Assembly (NCBI GenBank): GCA_028698975.1
Contig: JAQVVK010000055.1
Coordinates: forward strand, 1-11,773
DNA length: 11,773 nucleotides
Direction: 5' to 3'
Origin: Victivallaceae bacterium
Lineage (GTDB): Bacteria; Verrucomicrobiota; Lentisphaeria; Victivallales; Victivallaceae
The notes below the pieces were generated by a model. The model did not search any database. It saw only the letters and a program-made list of their open reading frames with translations, and was not told the origin of the DNA. The position numbers and the translations under genes are program-made. Positions 6,206 to 11,773 of this stretch are shown here, one piece after another (position 1 is the first letter of the stretch; each line of letters opens with the position of its first letter).

Positions 6206-7138
6206 TTATTTCGCTCTGGGGTGCGCTTTCTTGTAGGATGACTTCATTCTTTCCACGCTGACATGGGTGTAAATCTGTGTGGTGGCCAGATTTTCATGAC
6301 CGAGCATTTCCTGAACACTGCGCAGATCCGCTCCGGCATCCAGAAGATGAGTCGCAAACGAGTGACGGAGTTTATGCGGGGTAAAATCCGGCGGCAGTCC
6401 GGCGGCGGCCAGATAGCTTTTGAGATTTCGCTGAAACGACCGCGCGGTAAGGCGGGTGCCGAACCGATTTAGAAAAAGCGGAGCCTCCGGCTCGCGGCCG
6501 CCGCGCCGCAGTTTGAGATAAGCGCGCAAAGCACGTTGAGCCGGTCCGCCCAATATACCCATGCGTTCTTTCTTGCCCTTGCCGCGCACCCTGACCGACG
6601 CCCCGACCAGATCGAGATCTCCGAAGTTGATGCCAACCGCTTCACTCACCCGCAAGCCGCCGGAATATATGGTTTCGATCAACGCAAGGTCACGGGCGGC
6701 GGCAAAATCGGCCTCGTCCTCCGATGAGGCGGTGCCGCATGTCTTGGCGTTTTCCCAGAAAACCGGCACAGACTGGGTCAAAAGATCAATCTGCGAAATA
6801 GACATCACCTTGGGCAGCGGCCGACCGGTTTTGACTGCCGGCACGCGGGCAAACGGATTGCCGTTCACGACGCCACACCGCTCCATATAGCGAAAAAAAG
6901 AACGCATGGCGGAAAGTTTGCGATTTATCGAACTCTTGTCGTCGCCGGCCGCATTGAGCCGTATCACAAAAGTGCGCGCCGCGTCTTTATCGACGCCGCG
7001 CCAGTCGTCAAACCCGGCCTCGCCATCCCTTACTCTGGCGACAAATTCATTGATGTCGCGCAGATAAGCGGCGATGGTATGCACGCTGGCGTTGCGTTCG
7101 GCCCGCATATATTGTTCGAATGAGTCAAGTTGGGTCAT
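6206..7138 (-). CDS. xerC: Tyrosine recombinase of the XerC/XerD family
   Basis: This 310-residue protein has the usual Xer length and layout: an N-terminal SAM-like core-binding domain (about 1-100, with SVHTIAAYLRDINEF) and a C-terminal catalytic domain (about 112-305). The full catalytic set is visible: R163 in SGGLRVSE, K187 in RGKGKKER, H255 and R258 in TPHKLRHSF, H281 in LGHENL, and the nucleophile Y290 in TQIYTHV. Xer proteins resolve chromosome dimers at dif, but the same fold serves integrons and integrating elements. The close match in length and motifs, and the lack of other mobile genes, favour a housekeeping Xer. I cannot decide between XerC and XerD. About 17 extra residues (131-147, GTASSEDE region) sit near the start of the catalytic domain. 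No strong ribosome binding site precedes the ATG. It is divergent from the SH3b gene. Confidence 0.9.
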   Translation of the reverse strand: MTQLDSFEQYMRAERNASVHTIAAYLRDINEFVARVRDGEAGFDDWRGVDKDAARTFVIRLNAAGDDKSSINRKLSAMRSFFRYMERCGVVNGNPFARVPAVKTGRPLPKVMSISQIDLLTQSVPVFWENAKTCGTASSEDEADFAAARDLALIETIYSGGLRVSEAVGINFGDLDLVGASVRVRGKGKKERMGILGGPAQRALRAYLKLRRGGREPEAPLFLNRFGTRLTARSFQRNLKSYLAAAGLPPDFTPHKLRHSFATHLLDAGADLRSVQEMLGHENLATTQIYTHVSVERMKSSYKKAHPRAK

Positions 7139-7244
7139 GATATGACGTGAAAATCCATTTTTTTATGTATTTCAATTGAATATATATATAGTTATAATGT
7201 ATATTATAATGTGAATAAATTCAATTCCAAAAGGAGGGATCGAG
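7139..7244. promoter_or_regulatory. AT-rich divergent promoter region between xerC and the SH3b gene
   Basis: This 106-bp gap is very AT-rich and holds two TATAAT sequences on the plus strand (7193-7198 and 7205-7210) and one on the minus strand (7202-7207). For the first, TTTCAA (7170-7175) at 17 bp is a weak -35. No good -35 is seen for the minus strand. The perfect palindrome TTCAATTGAA (7171-7180) could be a protein-binding site. The region is best read as a shared divergent promoter with uncertain start points. AGGAGG at 7232-7237 is the ribosome binding site for the rightward gene. Confidence 0.5.
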
Positions 7245-8159
7245 ATGAAACTTTCAAGTATAGCCGCAACGCTGTGCTGCTGCGCCGGACTTCCATTGAT
7301 CTGCGGTGCCGAAAGCGGCGTGGTCAACGCCAATTCGCTCAACGCCCGTTTGCGTCCCGAGCTGAAATCTCCGGTCATGCATCGACTGGTCAAAGGCGAC
7401 AAAGTCGAGATCACCGGCAAAGAGGGCGAGTTCTATCGTATTGCGGTACCGGAAAATGCGCCGGTTTATATTTCGGCGGTTTACATCTCCGGCAGCCGCA
7501 CGCTTAAACCGCTTAACATGCGTTGTCAGGATTCCTCCTCTGCCGCAAGTTACGGCATTCTGCCCAAAGACAGCGAGGTCAAGGTGCTCAAGGTCGATCT
7601 TAACGGCTGGGCAAAGATCGCGCCGCCGGCCGGATTGCAGATTTATGCCGCGAACTTCTATATTGACGCGGTGCCCGGCGAAGACAAGACTGGCGAAGTA
7701 AAAGAGGGCGAAAAAACTACCGACGCAGCCAAAACCGAGCCGAAGGAAGCCGTTAAACCGGCAGAGGAAGCCAAGGCCGAGCCGAAGGAAGCCGCTAAAC
7801 CGGCGGACGAAGCCAAGGCCGAGCCGAAGGAAGCGGTTAAGCCGGCGGACGAAGTCGCCAAGCCAGTGATTGACGACCAGCGGCTAAAAGAGCTCAAGGC
7901 GTTGGGCGTCGATCCATCGAGCGGCAGCGAGGCGACGGTCTCCGGCCTGCTGGTGCCGCTCAAGGGAAGTGCGGTGCCGGGCGTGGGTTACGCATTGCTT
8001 GACGCGGGGCGCAAGCTGCTTACTTTCGTCAGTGTTTCCGACCAGACGGTGGGGGCGTTGGCGGGTCAAAATGTCACGGTGTCCGGAGTATCTTTCAAGG
8101 TGCCGACCTGGAAGAACCCGGTGCTGGCGGCGACCAAACTGGAAGCGGTAAAACCCTGA
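7245..8159 (+). CDS. Exported tandem bacterial SH3-domain protein with a repeat linker
   Basis: This 304-residue protein begins with a signal peptide (residues 1-22; MKLSS start, hydrophobic core, ICGA then ES). C20 does not fit a lipobox because Ile precedes it. Two bacterial SH3 (SH3b) repeats follow at about 24-82 and 86-143, with NANSLNARLRPE and LKPLNMRCQDSS as the RT-loop-like openings. Such domains often bind peptidoglycan or envelope proteins. A linker (145-208) rich in Ala, Lys, Pro and Glu contains three 14-residue repeats. The C-terminal part (210-304) looks like a small beta domain with an OB-like strand pattern (TVSGLLVPLK, LLTFVSVS, NVTVSGVSF), but I cannot assign it. Cellular location is probably the periplasm. 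A strong AGGAGG lies 7 bp before the ATG. Function is unknown; a cell-envelope role is inferred. No enzymatic motif is seen. Confidence 0.75.
   Translation: MKLSSIAATLCCCAGLPLICGAESGVVNANSLNARLRPELKSPVMHRLVKGDKVEITGKEGEFYRIAVPENAPVYISAVYISGSRTLKPLNMRCQDSSSAASYGILPKDSEVKVLKVDLNGWAKIAPPAGLQIYAANFYIDAVPGEDKTGEVKEGEKTTDAAKTEPKEAVKPAEEAKAEPKEAAKPADEAKAEPKEAVKPADEVAKPVIDDQRLKELKALGVDPSSGSEATVSGLLVPLKGSAVPGVGYALLDAGRKLLTFVSVSDQTVGALAGQNVTVSGVSFKVPTWKNPVLAATKLEAVKP
7728..7853 (+). repeat. Three tandem 42-bp repeats in the SH3b gene
   Basis: Units at 7728-7769, 7770-7811 and 7812-7853 encode AKTEPKEAVKPAEE, AKAEPKEAAKPADE and AKAEPKEAVKPADE (residues 162-203). The DNA copies are nearly identical, so the number of units probably changes between strains by slippage or recombination. 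The charge pattern gives an extended, flexible spacer. Confidence 0.9.
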
Positions 8160-8213
8160 GCGTCGACTGCGATTTAAGCTTGCCGCACCGGAAAAACGGA
8201 TATTTTCGGACAT

Positions 8214-8248
8214 ATCGGCTTGAATAAACAGCAAAGCCGATGTATTTT
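8214..8248 (+). promoter_or_regulatory. Promoter of the rpmH cluster with an overlapping inverted repeat
   Basis: TTGAAT (8220-8225) and TATTTT (8243-8248) lie 17 bp apart, which would place the start near 8255 and give a leader of about 54 bases before rpmH. A perfect 8-bp inverted repeat, ATCGGCTT (8214-8221) and AAGCCGAT (8234-8241), overlaps the -35 box and the spacer. It could be an operator, or the stem of a weak terminator for the SH3b gene since GTATTTTAT follows. No DnaA box is visible here. Confidence 0.5.
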
Positions 8249-8308
8249 ATATGCTCTGTAACTGTAAATTCAGAAACAAAGCAAGTTCAGCATAAAGGAA
8301 ATTGAAAA

Positions 8309-8443
8309 ATGAAAAGAACCTTTCAGCCCTCCAACCGTCGTCGCAAACGCCGGATCGGTTTCTTCGCCCGCATGGCCACCAAGGCCGGTCGTCTGATAAT
8401 CAAGCGGCGTCGCCAAAAAGGCCGGGCGAAACTTACGGCGTAG
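8309..8443 (+). CDS. rpmH: 50S ribosomal protein L34
   Basis: This 44-residue, very basic protein starts MKRTFQPSNRRRKRR and continues with the L34 signature FFARMATKAGR, ending in KGRAKLTA. Length and motifs are those of bacterial L34, which sits in domain I of 23S rRNA in the large subunit. AAGG at 8296-8298 and following bases give a ribosome binding site about 8 bp upstream. It is the first gene of the rpmH-rnpA-yidD-yidC-jag run, in the normal order. The usual upstream neighbour dnaA is absent and is replaced by the SH3b gene. Confidence 0.97.
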   Translation: MKRTFQPSNRRRKRRIGFFARMATKAGRLIIKRRRQKGRAKLTA

Positions 8444-8454
8444 GACGAATTGCC

Positions 8455-8484
8455 GAACGCGGTCCGGTCATCCGGTCCGCGTTC
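8455..8484 (+). other. Strong hairpin between rpmH and rnpA (attenuator or processing site)
   Basis: The 13-base arms 8455-8467 (GAACGCGGTCCGG) and 8472-8484 (CCGGTCCGCGTTC) form 12 pairs with one T-T mismatch around a TCAT loop. Only a weak T content follows (TGTCGTTG), so termination would be partial at best. Its position could lower rnpA expression relative to rpmH, or protect or cleave the mRNA. Confidence 0.7.
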
Positions 8485-8505
8485 TGTCGTTGATGGGAGC
8501 CTGAT

Positions 8506-8889
8506 TTGAAAAGAATTTTGGAAAAGTCGGACAAGCTCCGGTACAAATCTGAATTCGATCAGGTGCGAATCAATGGCAGAAAGGCGGTAGGTCCGCATCT
8601 GCTGGTGGTTTGCGCTCCGTCAACCGACGGGGCTTGGCGTTGCGGGGTAATATGCGGCAGGAAGTTCAGCACACTGGCGGTGAAACGCAACCGCGCGAGG
8701 CGGCTGTGCTGGGAGAGCTTCCGTCTGCTGAAGGGCGGTTTGAGCGGGAGTCCATGTCATGTGGCGTTGATACCGCGCCGTCCGATGCTCGCGGTGAAAC
8801 GTCAGGCTGTTACGATCGAGATGGCCGAGCTGTTGGTTCGACATGGAGCGATGGCGGCAAGCGTTGCAGCGTCGCCGCCCGAGTGTTGA
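8506..8889 (+). CDS. rnpA: Ribonuclease P protein component
   Basis: This 127-residue basic protein is the RNase P protein subunit, which helps the catalytic RNA bind and process the 5' ends of pre-tRNAs. Visible family features are the opening with LRYKSEFDQVRINGRK (residues 11-26), the strand LLVVCAPS, and the RNR box GRKFSTLAVKRNRARR (51-66), which forms the conserved RNA-binding helix. The start is a TTG at 8506, preceded by GGGAG at 8495-8499 with 6 bp spacing; no in-frame ATG fits better. The C-terminal tail after about residue 112 (GAMAASVAASPPEC) is Ala-rich and not conserved. The stop at 8887-8889 lies inside the start of yidD, suggesting translational coupling. Confidence 0.92.
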   Translation: MKRILEKSDKLRYKSEFDQVRINGRKAVGPHLLVVCAPSTDGAWRCGVICGRKFSTLAVKRNRARRLCWESFRLLKGGLSGSPCHVALIPRRPMLAVKRQAVTIEMAELLVRHGAMAASVAASPPEC

Positions 8890-9107
8890 TTTTTTTTGTA
8901 TGTATTTACCGTAAAACAGTATCGCCGTTGCTGCCGCAATGCTGTCGTTTTGAACCGACGTGTTCGAGTTATGCGGTGGAAGCGTTGCGGGTACACGGCT
9001 TCTGGAAAGGGGCGACGTTGACGATGTGGCGTTTGCTGCGCTGTCAACCGTTCTGCCGGGGCGGATACGACCCGGTCCCTTCCCGGAAAAAAGGACTTAT
9101 AAAGTGA
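8883..9107 (+). CDS. yidD: Membrane protein insertion efficiency factor YidD
   Basis: This 74-residue protein has the YidD signature almost complete: IYRKTVSPLLP, CRFEPTCSSYAVEAL, HGFWKG, MWRLLRCQPF and GGYDPVP. YidD is a small amphipathic protein on the inner membrane that helps YidC and Sec insert membrane proteins. The first residues are hydrophobic (VLIFFVCIY). I place the start at GTG 8883, overlapping the end of rnpA by 7 bases; TTG at 8886 is equally possible. The frame is open further upstream, back to an ATG at 8610, but that part lies inside rnpA and carries no YidD homology. No separate ribosome binding site is seen, so it is probably translated by coupling. It overlaps yidC by 4 bases (GTGA). 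Confidence 0.9.
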   Translation: MLIFFVCIYRKTVSPLLPQCCRFEPTCSSYAVEALRVHGFWKGATLTMWRLLRCQPFCRGGYDPVPSRKKGLIK

Positions 9108-10807
9108 AGTTTGATAAAGAAACCATTATAGCAATCATCGTCTGCGGAGTGGTGTTGTTTGCCTGGCAGCCGTTTTGCCGTTATATGGGCTGGTTGCCGT
9201 CCGAGCAACCGGCGGTGGAGCAGACCGCCAATGCGGTCACGCCCACACCGGAGGCGAAGCCCCTGCCCCATCCGGCAGCAAAGTCTGATGCGGCATCACC
9301 CGCGGTACCGGCGGCCAAGGTTGGTGCGCCGAAGAAATTAGCCGATGTCACGCTTCAAAACGAAGACATGACGTTGACGATTGACCCTAACAGCGGCAGT
9401 ATTCAAGCCATAACGCTGAAGAAATTCCTCAATGCGGAGCGTACCGCTCCGGTCAAACTTGACCAGTCGCAGACGCAGTCAGGCGCTCTCGCGGTATTCA
9501 GCCGCGGCGGCAGTTGGAAAACCTTGTCGCACCGGATGAAGAGTTCCGAAAAGAGTGCGGCCTTGATAAGAGTGATTGAAGACGGCAAGGGCGGCAAATT
9601 CGAGTTGACGCAAACTTGGGCGGCCGGAGCCGACTATCGGATATCAAGCAGCATAAGTTTCCGCAATCTCTCGGGTAAGCCGATCGATTTCACCGATTTG
9701 GTGGTCAACGGCGGCGACCTTGCGCCGTGGGAGATGATCTCCGGCGACACCTATATCCGGCGCGACGTGCACCGTCTTGATTTTTATACGTCGGCGGAGA
9801 AGTTTGTTGATATTGATGCCGATGACGATGCCGAAGACTTCTTTGTAAAACCAGTTCCCACTGTCAAGTGGGCCGGTGTCGGCAACAAATATTTCGCCTG
9901 CGTCATCCGCGGGGAAAACGCCGAGTACCAGTTGTATCAGGCTCGTGAGACCATCAAACACAATGGCAAAGATTACTTTTTGGTAACCGTTGGTCTTGAA
10001 CTGCCGTCGTTTCAGCTGGCGGCGGAGGGAAGCCGCGATTTTGCATTCAATTATTTCGCCGGCCCCAAAGAAACGGCGTTGCTGGGGGATTTCGCGCCGT
10101 CGGCGCAGCGCATGATGCACCTGTCGTGGGGGCCTTTGGACTACCTGTCGCAGCTGTTGCTTTGGGCATTGATGAAACTTGACGCATTGTGCGGCAGTTA
10201 TGGTTGGAGCATCGTGATCTTGACCCTGATTGTGCGGCTGTTGTTTTTCCCGATCACGGCAAAGGCGAACCTGTCGATGCGCAAGATGCAAACCGTGCAA
10301 CCCAAGCTCAAGGAGTTGCGGGAGCAGTATAAAGGCAATCAGCAGTTGCTGAGTCAGAAAACGATGGAGTTGTATCGCCAGAATGGGGTGAATCCGTTTG
10401 GCGGTTGTCTGCCGATACTGCTTCAGATACCGGTGTTTTTCGCATTGTATGCGACGCTTGACGGGGCGGTGCAGTTGCGGCAGGTGCCGTTTCTGTGGTC
10501 GACCGACTTGGCGGGGCCGGATACGATTGCGACGATACCGTTATTTTATTGGAATCTGCCGATCAATCCACTGGTATTGGCGATGACGGCGTTGATGGTG
10601 ATCCAGCAGCGTTTGACGCCGATGTCGATGGACCCGATGCAGAAAAAGATGATGCTGGCGATGCCGGTAGTTATGTTGTTGTTTCTCTATAACCTGCCGT
10701 CCGGGTTGACGCTGTACTGGACGGTCAGCAACTTTTTCAGCATATTGCAGCTGTTGCTGCAGCGTCGGATGCGGAGCAACCCCGATACCGTTCCGGCGAA
10801 ACCGTAA
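9104..10807 (+). CDS. yidC: Membrane protein insertase YidC
   Basis: This 567-residue protein inserts and folds inner-membrane proteins, alone or with SecYEG. Residues 5-21 are the first membrane helix, followed by a Pro/Ala-rich linker (about 35-78) and the large periplasmic beta domain (about 80-335) found in Gram-negative YidC. The conserved C-terminal insertase domain starts near residue 343 (GPLDYLSQLLL). It includes R378 in LIVRLLFFPIT, the hydrophilic-groove arginine, a charged cytoplasmic hairpin (KLKELREQYKG) with NPFGGCLPILLQ, and further helices up to YNLPSGLTLYW. I choose the GTG at 9104, with AAGGA at 9091-9095 and 8 bp spacing, because it gives the usual MKFDKETI start. An ATG at 8960 in the same frame would add 48 residues lying within yidD and is not believable. 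Confidence 0.96.
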   Translation: MKFDKETIIAIIVCGVVLFAWQPFCRYMGWLPSEQPAVEQTANAVTPTPEAKPLPHPAAKSDAASPAVPAAKVGAPKKLADVTLQNEDMTLTIDPNSGSIQAITLKKFLNAERTAPVKLDQSQTQSGALAVFSRGGSWKTLSHRMKSSEKSAALIRVIEDGKGGKFELTQTWAAGADYRISSSISFRNLSGKPIDFTDLVVNGGDLAPWEMISGDTYIRRDVHRLDFYTSAEKFVDIDADDDAEDFFVKPVPTVKWAGVGNKYFACVIRGENAEYQLYQARETIKHNGKDYFLVTVGLELPSFQLAAEGSRDFAFNYFAGPKETALLGDFAPSAQRMMHLSWGPLDYLSQLLLWALMKLDALCGSYGWSIVILTLIVRLLFFPITAKANLSMRKMQTVQPKLKELREQYKGNQQLLSQKTMELYRQNGVNPFGGCLPILLQIPVFFALYATLDGAVQLRQVPFLWSTDLAGPDTIATIPLFYWNLPINPLVLAMTALMVIQQRLTPMSMDPMQKKMMLAMPVVMLLFLYNLPSGLTLYWTVSNFFSILQLLLQRRMRSNPDTVPAKP

Positions 10808-10811
10808 ACCT

Positions 10812-10842
10812 GGCGGGAGCGTAAAGTACCGACAGCTCCGCC
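10812..10842 (+). other. Hairpin between yidC and jag
   Basis: GGCGGGAGC (10812-10820) pairs with GCTCCGCC (10835-10842) with one bulged G and a 14-base loop. No T-run follows, so it is not an intrinsic terminator. It fits a stabilising or processing stem between the two coding parts of one transcript. Confidence 0.45.
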
Positions 10843-10862
10843 GTAAGAAAAGGGAAGACAAA

Positions 10863-11498
10863 ATGTCAGAAAACGTAAATTTAGAAGAACAGAAGTCAAA
10901 GATAATCAAGGTGTTGGTCACGATGTTTGACTACCTTGGTTTGGACGCGACGTTCAAGGTAGAGGAAAAAGGGACCAAGTTGGCGGTAAAGATCGCCTCT
11001 GATGACGCAGGTCGCATTATTGGGCGCAAGGGGCAGACGCTGGACAGCCTCCAGCTGTTGCTCAACCGTATCATGTTCAAGGATAATGAGGAGATGCCCC
11101 ATATTATGCTTGACATCGACGGCTATGCTCGCGGAGAGCGCGAGCCGCGTGGCGAACGTCGGGCTCCGGAAGGCGGCGAAGTGGCATCGGAGTCACCGCG
11201 CGGGGATCGCGGAGAGCGCGGTGAACGCGGTGAACGCGGTGAACGCGGCGGCGAGTATCGTGAGCGTCGTCCTCGGCGCGGCGGTGAACGCAGCGGACTT
11301 ACCGAGGAGCAGTTGACGCAGCAGGCGTTGGATGCGGCCAAAGAGGTAAAGCGTTGGGGCGAATCGGTAAAGATGCCGGAGATGAATGCGCATGATCGTC
11401 GTATCATTCATGTGACCTTGCAGAACGACCCAGAGATCGTGACCGAGTCTGAAGGTGACGGAGCGATGAAAAAAGTGGTGATTTCGCTTAAAAAGTAG
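10863..11498 (+). CDS. jag: KH-R3H RNA-binding protein (Jag/KhpB-like) with an RGE-rich linker
   Basis: This 211-residue protein belongs to the Jag/KhpB family of RNA-binding proteins that influence cell envelope growth and division. A KH domain covers about 12-88, with the GRKG loop (54-57) in GRIIGRKGQTLDSLQ. The R3H domain covers about 147-211, with R179-x3-H183 in NAHDRRIIH and the family ending TESEGDGAMKKVVI. The N-terminal Jag_N domain of many homologues is missing. Between KH and R3H lies a long low-complexity linker (about 89-146), rich in Arg, Gly and Glu, including four GER triplets in a row. This resembles RG-rich RNA-binding tails. AGGGA at 10851-10855 gives a ribosome binding site before the ATG. 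The gene ends the cluster; the usual downstream mnmE is absent. Confidence 0.9.
   Translation: MSENVNLEEQKSKIIKVLVTMFDYLGLDATFKVEEKGTKLAVKIASDDAGRIIGRKGQTLDSLQLLLNRIMFKDNEEMPHIMLDIDGYARGEREPRGERRAPEGGEVASESPRGDRGERGERGERGERGGEYRERRPRRGGERSGLTEEQLTQQALDAAKEVKRWGESVKMPEMNAHDRRIIHVTLQNDPEIVTESEGDGAMKKVVISLKK
11211..11246 (+). repeat. Four tandem 9-bp repeats in the jag linker
   Basis: GGAGAGCGC (11211-11219) is followed by three identical GGTGAACGC units (11220-11228, 11229-11237, 11238-11246), each encoding Gly-Glu-Arg. The exact copies suggest recent expansion by slippage. The repeat stays in frame for any unit number, so length variation would change the linker without breaking the gene. Confidence 0.9.
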
Positions 11499-11508
11499 AA
11501 ATAGCGGC

Positions 11509-11536
11509 TTGCTTTTACCGGTGTATGGTGTATATT
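11509..11536 (+). promoter_or_regulatory. Probable promoter of tRNA-Pro
   Basis: TTGCTT (11509-11514) and TATATT (11531-11536) lie 16 bp apart, placing the start near 11543, about 40 bases before the tRNA. An imperfect inverted repeat (GCTTTTACCG 11511-11520 and CGGTAAAGC 11551-11559) brackets the -10 box. Confidence 0.5.
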
Positions 11537-11582
11537 AGAAACCGTTGCATCGGTAAAGCCGTTGCGATAAGATTTCCGAAAA

Positions 11583-11773
<191 letters not shown>

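Noticed and set aside
6196..6209. Similarity (13 of 14 bases) to the end of the inverted-repeat element at the xerC stop
   Set aside because: Too short, overlaps the coding end of xerC, and the neighbouring bases do not continue the repeat.
7245..7320. Lipoprotein signal in the SH3b protein (several Cys residues near the N-terminus)
   Set aside because: No Cys is preceded by the small residue needed at the -1 position of a lipobox; a plain signal peptide fits better.
8160..8308. Replication origin next to rpmH
   Set aside because: No TTATCCACA-like DnaA boxes, AT-rich 13-mers or dnaA gene are visible; the cluster order alone is not enough.
8610..8882. Long upstream extension of yidD
   Set aside because: This part is a shadow of rnpA; YidD homology begins only at about 8889 and the normal length is about 75 residues.
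8960..9103. N-terminal extension of YidC by 48 residues from an ATG at 8960
   Set aside because: The extension lies inside yidD in another frame, and YidC proteins start with the hydrophobic helix that follows the GTG at 9104, which has its own ribosome binding site.

Overview
The window looks like chromosomal DNA of a Gram-negative bacterium. It has about half G+C in genes and AT-rich gaps. The YidC has the large periplasmic domain of Gram-negative homologues, and there is a complete rpmH-rnpA-yidD-yidC-jag (khpB) run. The tandem nucleoside diphosphate kinase and the overall gene style suggest the PVC group (Lentisphaerota/Verrucomicrobiota-like), but this is an impression from sequence feel, not a proven placement. 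Nothing looks like a prophage, plasmid or CRISPR locus.

Layout, left to right. (1) 1-4212, plus strand: the last codons of carB, a membrane-anchored GAF-PP2C (RsbU/SpoIIE-type) phosphatase, a fused tandem NDK protein in which only the C-terminal half keeps the active site, and a GT-C/ArnT-like membrane glycosyltransferase. Spacing is short, so the last three probably form one operon. The glycosyltransferase has no visible Shine-Dalgarno and begins with a strong mRNA hairpin. (2) 4257-5288, plus strand: three short units, each with its own promoter. They are rpsT with a textbook terminator, a hairpin-rich non-coding stretch that I read as a probable small RNA, and a 52-residue acidic protein with its own near-consensus promoter, ribosome binding site and terminator. 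(3) 5324-5651: a non-coding, roughly symmetrical inverted repeat of 328 bp with 20-bp ends, which looks like a MITE-type element or its remnant. (4) 5671-7138, minus strand: a XerC/XerD-type recombinase followed by a GNAT acetyltransferase. (5) 7245-8159, plus strand: an exported tandem SH3b protein with an Ala/Lys/Pro/Glu repeat linker. (6) 8220-11498, plus strand: rpmH, rnpA, yidD, yidC and jag, with overlapping junctions and two intergenic hairpins. (7) 11509-11661: a promoter and tRNA-Pro(CGG), then 112 bases with no gene I can name.

How the genes work together: the right-hand cluster pairs ribosome and RNase P production (L34, RNase P protein) with membrane protein insertion (YidD, YidC) and a KH-R3H RNA-binding protein, the standard arrangement near many bacterial origins. 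Here neither dnaA nor mnmE flanks it. The best candidates for undescribed biology are the structured RNA at about 4775-4945, the acidic small protein at 5056-5214 and the inverted-repeat element at 5324-5651. The three lie side by side between rpsT and the GNAT gene.
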